From contig SBBF01000009.1 of NCBI GenBank assembly GCA_005240075.1, positions 1 to 39,300 on the forward strand: DNA of 39,300 nucleotides, in the 5' to 3' direction. Below are positions 8,355 to 15,834 of the stretch, one piece after another. This DNA comes from Nitrospira sp. GTDB taxonomy: Bacteria; UBA10199; SBBF01. A model generated the notes under the pieces. It saw nothing but the letters and a program-made list of their open reading frames with translations, was not told where the DNA came from and did not search any database. Each line of letters starts with the position of its first letter. The first letter of the stretch is position 1. The translations under genes and the position numbers were made by a program.

Positions 8355-11300
8355 ATGTTAAGGATTTTTAAAAAATTATTTTTTCTCATCCCTGTTTTAG
8401 CGGGGGTTATCTTGATCCATTGCAGTGGTGGAGGGGATAGTGATTCGCAGGATGAAGTTGTCCAGCCGACAAACCCCAGTATCAGTCATTCCGATGATTT
8501 ATCATCGTCTGCAGTCAACACCTTCCTGGATAATGGAATTCAATTGACTATCGATCCGACCTACGCCGATTTGGGGGAGACAACCCAGGATGAGCCCCTC
8601 AAGACTTCCTTTACGATTACCAATGGCACCTCAGATTCTCAACTGATTACTTTAAGCCTTTTTGGTTCATCCGGAGTTTTCAGGATGATGAAGGACAATG
8701 GAGAATTCTTTGCTTATCTTCCTGATGTCAGCTTGGCGGCTGGTGAGTCCCAAACCTTGACTCTTGTTTATGATGCAAGCCTCATGGGGACGCATACCGG
8801 CTATCTGGAAATTACCGCTTACAATGTTTCAGGCACTATCTATTTTCCCTTTAGGGGAAGTGTGACCGGTCCGGCTGATTTCAGGATTATTTCGTCAGGG
8901 TACATGTGCACGAATGACAATGCCCCTCAGTTGACCAGCCTTGATTTTATGAAAGTAGCCTCAGATCGTTCAAAAGTCCTCTCTTTCAAAATTTGTAATA
9001 CTGGGGGGGAACGACTCAAAATCAACACAATTGAATTTGGTAAAGAGACTGACGGTGTATCTTCCATGGCCATGGATGTAGACCCTTTTCAAGATTTTGA
9101 ATGGGAAGTAACCGATGCTCTGAATACGGCTTATTTTGAGTATTACAACCCCCCCACGGATTCATCTTTTATTGAGCCTGAATATATTGATTATACGGGG
9201 GCTCTTCCGGATGCCACGGCCGCCTTTGAAGTAGAAGAGCATACCTATGAAATTAACCCGGATGGTTTGGTCATTGACTCAGGTTCTTATGCTGTTTTTG
9301 ATGTAACTTTTGCTCCCGAGTTGGATGCCGAAGCGCCCGAAGGACAACTGTATAATCCAGTTTCGTATGCGGCTGACATGAAAATCAGTACTTCCTTGGG
9401 AGAATTAGAAATAGATCTTGTTGGAGCCACAGGAGGAAAGGAACCGATACTTGAAGTGAGTTACATTAAGGAAGACGATTCTGCGACAACGTATGAAGTG
9501 GATCTTGATTCTCAAGGAGCGGCTATCCATTTTGGCACGGCTTCAATTTTTGATGATTGGATTACGGAGGATACGAAGGAAGTTACGTTGACCCTGGCCA
9601 ACATGGGAAGCGGTTTAAAAAGTCTTCAAATCTGGGCCGATTCTATTGACTTGGGTTATTTTACTTTTGTTCGTGAATCGCCTGAAAGAAGTTTTCCGAT
9701 TGAACTTGACCCTGGCGTGGCTACAACCATCAAGCTGGTGTATGCTCCCACTCCGGAAGGGAATGTGGCTCAGGATACCTATGATATGGGGCAGATGGTT
9801 CTTCGGCATACGGCGGGGAATGGGCCGGTTAATCCGGTCACATTCGTGGGAGAAGAAGAATCGGGAGAAATTATCGACATTCAACAGGCAGGAGGAGTTA
9901 AACTCAAAAAGAATGATGCGGGTGCGGATGGAAGCAATCCGTATGATAGCGCGCCCAAACGCTTTTGCATTTCTCAGGGGGACGATGCCAGCTGGTCCAC
10001 AATCAGTTTTGAAATAGCTAATCATTCGAGCCTTGCGGACAACATACTCACAACAGGTTGGTCAATCGCCCTTGATCCGCAGGAAGGAACGGGTCAATCC
10101 TCAGGCATTGTTACTCCTGTGGGTGACAACCCTGTTCAAACTGGACCAGGTGAAACAGGGACTTTTGGTTTTATAGTTACTCCCGCTACCGATGAGGAAG
10201 GAGACATTTTGTCCACAATCAATGGAACATTAATGATCACTAATAGTTTTGCTCTCGAAGAAACCTTAGGCGTCTCACTCGATTATGACTATGAGGTCAA
10301 CTTTACTATGACCGTTGCCTCCACAGCCGATGGTTGCAGTGGAGGAAGCGGCCAGCCCCTCACTGGCACAAGAAAACTAGTCATTGATGCCATTACCATG
10401 AACATGCCTTCGGGGGCCATTACTGAACCGGCGACCAATCGTTCTCCTTTCAAATTTCATTTACCCATCGATCTTGATTCCACCAACGGTTATGCTCGAA
10501 TCCATGGTCTCGACTATAGCACAGAGGCTGGGGTGTCTCCGGTGACCCAGATTCGTTCTTATGCTCACCAATTAACAGGGGCCTATTTGGGCTGTCGTCC
10601 CTATCCTACGAATCCTTACCGGCTTGAATTTGAAGAAGGAAGTTGGGATGGTCCCTTCCAGTGTCCCTATGAAGAAGACCCTAATTTTGGAGTCAAAGAC
10701 GGCACGGTAACCTGCATGGATAGTAATGGAGCAGAAGACTACGTTGTTGATGAAACAACAACCTATAAAGTATTTTATCATGAATTTATTCAATTCAATG
10801 AGGATTGTACGGTCAAGTTTAAGGGAAAATTTGCCTATTTTTACCTGAAACCGGGGGAAACAGTAAAAGATGCTGTTCAACGGATTATCGATGAATACGG
10901 CGTATCGGCCAAGGATTATGAATATGAAACAGGGAGAGGCGCCTTTCAATTCGATTCTTATATTACCTTTAATGAACCTTATACGTGTAACGGAGTCACT
11001 CAATCGGGAACCGTTACTGACCCCGATGCTATCAAATTATGTTGGATGCAATTTCATGACGATCAGGTGAGCCGCTTATCTGGTTTTATTGACGAATGTA
11101 ATTATTTCAACTTCTCTATTGATGAAGGGTGTATTCCTCGCGATGCGCCGGGGAGTATCAACTATACGGAAGAGGAATTGTGCGATGATGGAAGTATCAC
11201 CTACGATGACCCCGATACTTGGGTCGGCTTTGGAGAATATGAACCGCGGGAGGATGACGAAACAAAATGGGATTTAACCCTTCGCAATATTCATATTCAA

Positions 11301-12107
11301 GCTTTTGTACTCCATGCCAATGAGTTTTTTAAAAATAACAGTAAAATGCTTTTTTCAGACCTTTATGTGACTTTAACCACTCGAGCAATTGGAGAAAATT
11401 CAGACGATCCACAGGATCTTATTGCGGTCAATAGTCGTAGCGATTTTTCCACTGATAGAATTTATATTCCGAAAAGTAGTGACATGGCGCAAGACTACTG
11501 GATCCAGCATGGCAAGAATTCCAAGTTCTTTACGGGTGAGGAGCAGTATGTTGATTGTGATCCTTCGCAACCGCTCACATCGTGCCGAGGCAATTTTGTG
11601 TATAACACAGGTGGAAATGAGATTCTCCACTCTGGGGAGCCGATTGATTTTGTGACTGATGGAGAAAACCGTACCATCCTTGTTGGAGTAGGTTCTTTTC
11701 ATGGGAAAGATCAAATGGCCCCCTTCTTTGCCCAAGAGCTTAAAGATGGTCGTGGATCAGCCCTTTATTTTACCTTTCATGGTTGTTTTGAAGCCGATGA
11801 CGCAGATACTATTACAGAGGGGGCTGGCTGTTTTGCCCCCCAACTCGATCCAGGGACTGATGACGATGGTGCCAGTATTTCCAGCCTGTTTCCGGATTAT
11901 GTCGAGCACACTATATTGGCTGATACCGATATTGATTCTACTGACGTCGAAAGTAGCAAGGCTTACATTAATTATCATATCTTTGATTTTGATCGCGATC
12001 GTGCCACCGATTATTATAGTGGTGGGAGTCTTGGCCATCCGAATGGGAACTATTATGTCGATGAAGATTATTATAACGACAATTCTTGCGGTGGCTATGG
12101 GCACTAA
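8355..12107 (+). CDS. Large lipoprotein with choice-of-anchor-D-like domains
   Basis: A 1250-aa lipoprotein that starts 6 nt after the previous stop. The signal peptide is MLRIFKKLFF followed by a hydrophobic core and the lipobox LIHC, with Cys 23 lipidated. Repeated beta-sandwich units follow, each with a DLG or FGT start and a GESQTLTLVYDAS-like or STVDFTFAP-like middle. These are typical of choice-of-anchor-D/ASH domains (first about 65-175, another about 375-500, and a third, weaker one to about 660). The C-terminal half has many cysteines (for example CNYFNFSIDEGC) and a Tyr/Asp-rich tail ending CGGYGH. It is the last gene of the operon, with a strong terminator 59 nt downstream. Family function unknown; probably displayed at the cell envelope together with the two upstream products. 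Confidence 0.82.
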   Translation: MLRIFKKLFFLIPVLAGVILIHCSGGGDSDSQDEVVQPTNPSISHSDDLSSSAVNTFLDNGIQLTIDPTYADLGETTQDEPLKTSFTITNGTSDSQLITLSLFGSSGVFRMMKDNGEFFAYLPDVSLAAGESQTLTLVYDASLMGTHTGYLEITAYNVSGTIYFPFRGSVTGPADFRIISSGYMCTNDNAPQLTSLDFMKVASDRSKVLSFKICNTGGERLKINTIEFGKETDGVSSMAMDVDPFQDFEWEVTDALNTAYFEYYNPPTDSSFIEPEYIDYTGALPDATAAFEVEEHTYEINPDGLVIDSGSYAVFDVTFAPELDAEAPEGQLYNPVSYAADMKISTSLGELEIDLVGATGGKEPILEVSYIKEDDSATTYEVDLDSQGAAIHFGTASIFDDWITEDTKEVTLTLANMGSGLKSLQIWADSIDLGYFTFVRESPERSFPIELDPGVATTIKLVYAPTPEGNVAQDTYDMGQMVLRHTAGNGPVNPVTFVGEEESGEIIDIQQAGGVKLKKNDAGADGSNPYDSAPKRFCISQGDDASWSTISFEIANHSSLADNILTTGWSIALDPQEGTGQSSGIVTPVGDNPVQTGPGETGTFGFIVTPATDEEGDILSTINGTLMITNSFALEETLGVSLDYDYEVNFTMTVASTADGCSGGSGQPLTGTRKLVIDAITMNMPSGAITEPATNRSPFKFHLPIDLDSTNGYARIHGLDYSTEAGVSPVTQIRSYAHQLTGAYLGCRPYPTNPYRLEFEEGSWDGPFQCPYEEDPNFGVKDGTVTCMDSNGAEDYVVDETTTYKVFYHEFIQFNEDCTVKFKGKFAYFYLKPGETVKDAVQRIIDEYGVSAKDYEYETGRGAFQFDSYITFNEPYTCNGVTQSGTVTDPDAIKLCWMQFHDDQVSRLSGFIDECNYFNFSIDEGCIPRDAPGSINYTEEELCDDGSITYDDPDTWVGFGEYEPREDDETKWDLTLRNIHIQAFVLHANEFFKNNSKMLFSDLYVTLTTRAIGENSDDPQDLIAVNSRSDFSTDRIYIPKSSDMAQDYWIQHGKNSKFFTGEEQYVDCDPSQPLTSCRGNFVYNTGGNEILHSGEPIDFVTDGENRTILVGVGSFHGKDQMAPFFAQELKDGRGSALYFTFHGCFEADDADTITEGAGCFAPQLDPGTDDDGASISSLFPDYVEHTILADTDIDSTDVESSKAYINYHIFDFDRDRATDYYSGGSLGHPNGNYYVDEDYYNDNSCGGYGH

Positions 12108-12165
12108 AATTTCCCTCCTGTAGTTCAATCACACCAGGGAACCAACGGCTCGGAGGGGTGGAAAG

Positions 12166-12198
12166 CCCCCGCACGAAAGTGCGGGGGGGTGTTTTTTT
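12166..12198 (+). terminator. Intrinsic terminator of the lipoprotein operon
   Basis: A perfect 9-bp stem CCCCCGCAC/GTGCGGGGG with a GAAA tetraloop is followed after GGTG by seven T residues. It ends transcription of the three lipoprotein genes. There is no T-run on the other side, so it is one-directional. Confidence 0.93.
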
Positions 12199-12401
12199 CA
12201 AGCCGCCTGTTTTTTGAAAACGGCCTTTTCCAGGCGGTCTATCCGACCAACGAGGCCTTCGGATTCTCCAAAAAGAGCCTTCTTAAGAATTTGATTCAAT
12301 ACCGTCTGGTACTTTCCCCCTCCCTCGGTAGCCAGTTGACGGATCATCGTTATCACGTCCTTGTCCAAATCTGCATGACAAAAAAAGATTGGTGCTGGCA
12401 A
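12198..12401 (-). pseudogene. Orphan RHH antitoxin remnant (BrnA/CopG-like)
   Basis: The 67 codons contain a recognisable antitoxin tail: LDKDVITMIRQLA, then KYQTVLNQILKKAL, like the ribbon-helix-helix end of BrnA/CopG antitoxins. The part before it (PAPIFFCHA) does not look like the usual strand. Only a TTG is available as start, an in-frame TGA lies two codons upstream, and no ribosome-binding site is visible. No toxin gene adjoins it. I read it as the 3' remnant of an antitoxin gene. A short functional antitoxin remains possible. Confidence 0.5.
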
Positions 12402-12541
12402 AAATCATTGAAGGGGTTCGTTGTCTTCCCTGGCAAGAAGGTTTGGCAAAAATTGGGTTCAGTGTATCTTAAAGATTCAAAAATAACTCTGTTTTAAGTC
12501 CCTTGAAAATCGATCTGGGCCCGCCCCGAAAAAATTTTTGT

Positions 12542-12553
12542 CCACAATTGTGG
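12542..12553. other. 12-bp perfect palindrome after an antitoxin gene
   Basis: CCACAATTGTGG lies 2 nt beyond the stop of the Phd-like gene. It could be a short hairpin or a protein site. In the direction of that gene it is followed by an A-run and then a T-run, so weak termination is possible. Confidence 0.3.
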
Positions 12554-12555
12554 GC

Positions 12556-12801
12556 TCAGACCCCTCTCGACTTGCGATAGGCCTCTAGTGACATGCCCCC
12601 TTTTTGGGCAGAAACTTTTTGGAGCATTTTGCGGAATCGGGGGCTTCTTTCTAAAAGATAGTCTTCTACATCATCTTCCGAAATAGCTTCTATGACAGCT
12701 GTAATATGACCATTTCTGGTAATAAATACAGGTTCTTTTTTGGCCATTTCTAGAAAATGGGGGAGTTTTTCTTTGAAACTGGCAATAGGTGTTACTTTCA
12801 T
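12556..12801 (-). CDS. Phd/YefM-family antitoxin
   Basis: An 81-aa protein whose N-terminal half (MKVTPIASFKEKLPHFLEMA, then EPVFITRNGHITAVI) is the Phd/YefM DNA-binding fold. The C-terminal half (YLLERSPRFRKMLQ...LEAYRKSRG) is the flexible toxin-binding tail. It should neutralise the RelE-type toxin encoded just upstream and repress the operon. The start overlaps the toxin stop by 4 nt (ATGA), so the toxin is translated first, the reverse of the common phd/relB order. Family assignment is firm. Confidence 0.85.
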   Translation of the reverse strand: MKVTPIASFKEKLPHFLEMAKKEPVFITRNGHITAVIEAISEDDVEDYLLERSPRFRKMLQKVSAQKGGMSLEAYRKSRGV

Positions 12802-13091
12802 GATGTATTCTCCTTCTTATAGAACGAAACAGTATCTTCTTTATGAAGAATACGAAGTATCCAGACTTCGTTTGCTATGACGTTGTAAAAAATCCTCCAA
12901 TCATCAATTCTTAATCGAAATTCTGCTTGTTGTTTTCCTTTTAATTTTTTGATCCGTGAACGACTTTCTTTTAATGGTTCCCATTTAAGATGCTCCTCAA
13001 TTCCATCGAGAATTTTTGTGGCATCATACTTTCTTAATGAATCCAGATCATCAATGGCCGCTGGTTTTAAGTGAATGGAATAAGAAGCCAC
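12798..13091 (-). CDS. RelE/ParE-superfamily toxin
   Basis: A 97-aa toxin of the RelE fold: a helical N-terminus (KPAAIDDLDSL), then KKLKGKQQAEFRLRIDDWRIFYNV, and a closing strand VWILRILHKEDTVSFY. The RLRIDDWRIFY segment is the usual core that carries the basic mRNA-cleaving residues. The start is a GTG with no clear Shine-Dalgarno. It is the first gene of the pair, coupled to the Phd-like antitoxin by a 4-nt overlap. A perfect palindrome lies just upstream. The toxin is probably a ribosome-dependent mRNA interferase, although ParE-like gyrase inhibition cannot be excluded by eye. Confidence 0.85.
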   Translation of the reverse strand: MASYSIHLKPAAIDDLDSLRKYDATKILDGIEEHLKWEPLKESRSRIKKLKGKQQAEFRLRIDDWRIFYNVIANEVWILRILHKEDTVSFYKKENTS

Positions 13092-13104
13092 AAATTATAG
13101 ACAG

Positions 13105-13130
13105 AATTATGACAGAATTAAGTCATAATT
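13105..13130. promoter_or_regulatory. Palindromic operator of the RelE/Phd-type pair
   Basis: AATTATGAC (13105-13113) and GTCATAATT (13122-13130) form a perfect 9-bp inverted repeat with an 8-nt spacer. It lies 14 nt upstream of the toxin start. Phd/YefM antitoxins repress by binding such palindromes, so this is the likely autoregulatory site. Confidence 0.6.
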
Positions 13131-13226
13131 ACAATATTTTATTGAGAATATGTGCTTTTATTATATTCAAAAAACTTAGCAACTTTTTCTGCGTTCTACC
13201 GATAATAAGGAGGAGAGGAGCGTTGT

Positions 13227-13442
13227 ATGAAGCAGGAAAACGTTTTAGATCAGAATCAAGCAAGAGTCCCCCTCCGATTGGTCTCTGTTGCGGAAGACGT
13301 TATTCCATTGGAAAATCAAAAAGTTCTGCAAAAATTCATCGCCAGCCTGGAATCGATGACCAGTTATCTGAATCGTTCCCGTATCCCTTCAGAAGATTTT
13401 TCCCCCCTTCCCCGTAGACAACCCGATAGTCGGGTGTTATAG
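13227..13442 (+). CDS. Small protein of unknown function
   Basis: A 71-aa reading frame starting with ATG after a strong AAGGAGGAGAGG ribosome-binding site. That signal, plus a predicted helical middle (ENQKVLQKFIASLESM), argues that it is translated. I do not recognise a family. It has no signal peptide or membrane segment. The end includes a short ACCCGA/TCGGGT hairpin (13421-13435), so the true C-terminus might be altered by a repeat. It lies 53 nt before the kinase and is probably in the same transcript as kinase-panB-panC. Confidence 0.55.
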   Translation: MKQENVLDQNQARVPLRLVSVAEDVIPLENQKVLQKFIASLESMTSYLNRSRIPSEDFSPLPRRQPDSRVL

Positions 13443-13495
13443 ACTCACGCCATTGGATGAAGGATCTGGCTTGGCCAGTCCTGAACTCGGAGGCT

Positions 13496-14143
13496 ATGGA
13501 AAAACTAAGATATCTCGCCGTGGAAGGGCCGATAGGGGTGGGGAAAACCTCGCTTGCCAAAATGCTGGCCGAAGATATGAACGGGAGGCTTGTTTTGGAA
13601 GAAGCCTACGAAAATCCTTTTTTGGGCCCTTTCTATGAGAATCCGGATCGATTTGCTTTTCAGACCCAGATTTTTTTTCTTCTCTCCCGTTACCGTCAAC
13701 AGTGCGAATTAAAACAGCAGGATCTCTTCAGTCAGACGACGGTTTGTGATTATATTTTTGCGAAAGACCCGATTTTTGCCTCCCTCAATCTCTCTCCTGA
13801 AGAAATGGATTTGTACAACAAGGTCTACCAGCTTCTCGATTCCCGTCTTCCCAAACCGGATCTGATTATTTTTTTGCAGGCGAGTTCCGATATCCTGATG
13901 GGACGGGTCAAAAAAAGAAAAATCCCCTTTGAAAAGGGGCTTAAGGAGGATTATCTGGACGAGCTGGCTCAAGGCTACAGCCGCTTTTTCTTTCAGTATT
14001 CCGAATCCCCTGTCCTGGTGGTCAACACCAGCGGGATTGATTTTGTGAAAAATCCCAAAGACTATGATACGATCAAAAAAGAGCTTTATAATATGGTGAA
14101 AGAAGGGAAGGACAAACATTATGTCACCATCGACAATCGATAA
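13496..14143 (+). CDS. Deoxynucleoside kinase (dAK/dGK type)
   Basis: A 215-aa kinase that would phosphorylate a deoxynucleoside for the dNTP salvage pathway. The P-loop is GPIGVGKTS at residues 10-18. Next come the YENPFLGPFY substrate-binding region, FQTQIFFLLSRYRQ, the CDYIFAKD motif and a basic lid (RVKKRKIPFEKG). ATG 13496 is chosen because CGGAGG precedes it by 2 nt and the P-loop then sits at the usual distance from the start; a longer in-frame reading from 13457 is less likely. The gene overlaps panB by 23 nt and belongs to the same operon. Substrate preference (dA, dG or dC) cannot be told by eye. Confidence 0.87.
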   Translation: MEKLRYLAVEGPIGVGKTSLAKMLAEDMNGRLVLEEAYENPFLGPFYENPDRFAFQTQIFFLLSRYRQQCELKQQDLFSQTTVCDYIFAKDPIFASLNLSPEEMDLYNKVYQLLDSRLPKPDLIIFLQASSDILMGRVKKRKIPFEKGLKEDYLDELAQGYSRFFFQYSESPVLVVNTSGIDFVKNPKDYDTIKKELYNMVKEGKDKHYVTIDNR

Positions 14144-14969
14144 AATCACGGTCCCCCATCTGATTAAAATGGTTCAGGGGGGGGAAAAGATCACCATGCT
14201 GACCGCCTATGATGCCACCATGGCGCGCTTGGTGGATGAGGCCGGGATGGACATCATTCTGGTGGGGGACTCTCTCGGCATGGTGATTCAGGGGCATTCG
14301 AACACCCTGCCGGTATCGATTGAGGAATTGATCTATCACACCCGCTGTGTGGCGGCGGGAATCAAAAAAAGTCATTTGATGGCGGACATGCCTTTTATGT
14401 CGTATCAGGCTTCCTACGAGGAGGCGGTTAAAAATGCGGGGCTTCTTTTAAAAGCGGGGGCAGAGTCGGTCAAGCTGGAAGGGGGGGAGGAGATGACTGA
14501 TCTGGTTTGGTACTTGACCAAAATCGGCATTCCAGTGATGGGACACATTGGTTTAAAACCGCAGTCGGTGCATGTGATGGGGGGATACAAAGTCCAGGGG
14601 AAAACCAAAAAAGAAGCGCAAGCGGTTATTGAAGACGCCAAAATGCTGGAGGAAGCGGGGGTTTTTTCGTTGTTGCTTGAAGGGATTCCGATTGAAGTGG
14701 CGGAAGAAATTACACGATCGGTTCATGTTCCCACCATTGGAATCGGTTCCGGCCCTTACTGTAGCGGCCAGGTTTTGGTGGTTTATGATCTGCTGGGAGC
14801 CAATTCCCAGTTCAAACCCCGCTTTGTCAAGAATTATGCCGATTTTCACAGTTTCGCGCAAAACGCGATTGGCAATTATATTCAGGAAGTGAAAAAAGGA
14901 ATCTTCCCTGCCGAAGAACATGGAGTGCATCAGAGTCTGGTAATGGTGAGGGGGGAAAAAAAGGGATAA
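14121..14969 (+). CDS. panB: 3-methyl-2-oxobutanoate hydroxymethyltransferase
   Basis: A 282-aa PanB, the first committed step of pantothenate synthesis: transfer of a one-carbon unit from methylene-tetrahydrofolate to ketoisovalerate, giving ketopantoate. Typical segments are all present: MLTAYDATMARLVDEAG, ILVGDSLGMVIQGH, ADMPFMSY, VKLEGG, GHIGLKPQSV and TIGIGSG. The metal ligands Asp of GDS and Asp of ADMPF and the catalytic Glu of LLLEGIP are intact. A GGGAAGGA ribosome-binding site precedes the ATG. It overlaps the kinase and is followed 6 nt later by panC, so the pathway genes are coexpressed. The protein has family-usual length. Confidence 0.97.
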   Translation: MSPSTIDKITVPHLIKMVQGGEKITMLTAYDATMARLVDEAGMDIILVGDSLGMVIQGHSNTLPVSIEELIYHTRCVAAGIKKSHLMADMPFMSYQASYEEAVKNAGLLLKAGAESVKLEGGEEMTDLVWYLTKIGIPVMGHIGLKPQSVHVMGGYKVQGKTKKEAQAVIEDAKMLEEAGVFSLLLEGIPIEVAEEITRSVHVPTIGIGSGPYCSGQVLVVYDLLGANSQFKPRFVKNYADFHSFAQNAIGNYIQEVKKGIFPAEEHGVHQSLVMVRGEKKG

Positions 14970-14975
14970 ACGCCA

Positions 14976-15818
14976 TTGCAAGTCATCCGCTCCCCAAAAA
15001 TAATCCAAAAAACAAGCCTCGCTCTCAAACGTCGCGGCCAAACAATCGCCTTTGTTCCCACAATGGGTTTTTTGCATGAAGGGCATATAACCCTTCTCCG
15101 GCGCGCGCGTCAGGCAGGGGATGTTGTTGTTCTTTCGATTTTTGTGAATCCCACCCAGTTTGGACCGAAGGAGGATTTTAAAAAATATCCCCGCGACATG
15201 AAAAGCGACTTGAAAAAAGCGGCGGCCGCCGGTGTTGATTTTGTTTTTGCGCCGACTCCTTCTTCTCTTTACGCTGATAGTTTTGAGACTTATCTGGAAG
15301 TGACCAACGCCACCCGAGAACTATGTGGCCAATTTCGTCCGGGGCATTTTCGAGGGGTGACCACGATTGTGGCCAAGCTTTTTAATCTCATCCAGCCCGA
15401 TATCGCCTTTTTCGGAAAAAAAGATTTTCAGCAGTATGCGGTGATTCGAAGGATGGTCAATGATCTCAATTTTCCCGTCAAAATCATTGGCGTTGATACG
15501 GTGAGAGAACCCGATGGCCTGGCGATGAGTTCCCGCAATGTTTATTTAAATGATCAGCAACGGCTCGCGGCCCTTTGTCTTTCCAGGGGTTTAAAAAAAA
15601 TTAAAACGGCTGTCAGGGGGGGAAAAAAAGATTTAAAAAAATTAATCGGCATCCTTCAACAGGAAATCAAAAGGGAGCCTTCCGTTAAAATCCAATATGT
15701 CAAAGCAGTGGACAAAGATTCCATCCAGCCGCTTGCTGTTTATCGTCCGGGCAAAACTCTTTTTGCCGTCGCTGTTTTTATTGGAAAAACCCGTTTGATT
15801 GACAACCTGGTTGTGTGA
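14976..15818 (+). CDS. panC: Pantothenate synthetase
   Basis: A 280-aa PanC, which joins pantoate and beta-alanine with ATP. It has the nucleotidyltransferase HIGH-like motif (PTMGFLHEGHITLL, residues about 28-41), VSIFVNPTQFGP-like residues, the FFGKKDFQQ motif and MSSRN (the KMSKS equivalent). It starts at TTG 14976, because no ATG is available before MQVIRSPK, which matches the family start. Length is normal. With panB directly upstream it forms a pantothenate unit. No panD is seen in this window. Confidence 0.95.
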   Translation: MQVIRSPKIIQKTSLALKRRGQTIAFVPTMGFLHEGHITLLRRARQAGDVVVLSIFVNPTQFGPKEDFKKYPRDMKSDLKKAAAAGVDFVFAPTPSSLYADSFETYLEVTNATRELCGQFRPGHFRGVTTIVAKLFNLIQPDIAFFGKKDFQQYAVIRRMVNDLNFPVKIIGVDTVREPDGLAMSSRNVYLNDQQRLAALCLSRGLKKIKTAVRGGKKDLKKLIGILQQEIKREPSVKIQYVKAVDKDSIQPLAVYRPGKTLFAVAVFIGKTRLIDNLVV

Positions 15819-15834
15819 GCGTAAAACAAAAAAA

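Noticed and set aside
13421-13435. ACCCGA/TCGGGT hairpin in the 71-aa gene
   Set aside because: No T-run after it; too short to call a terminator or operator.
13336-13560. Minus-strand frame overlapping the kinase start
   Set aside because: Antisense shadow of the P-loop region; kinase evidence is strong.
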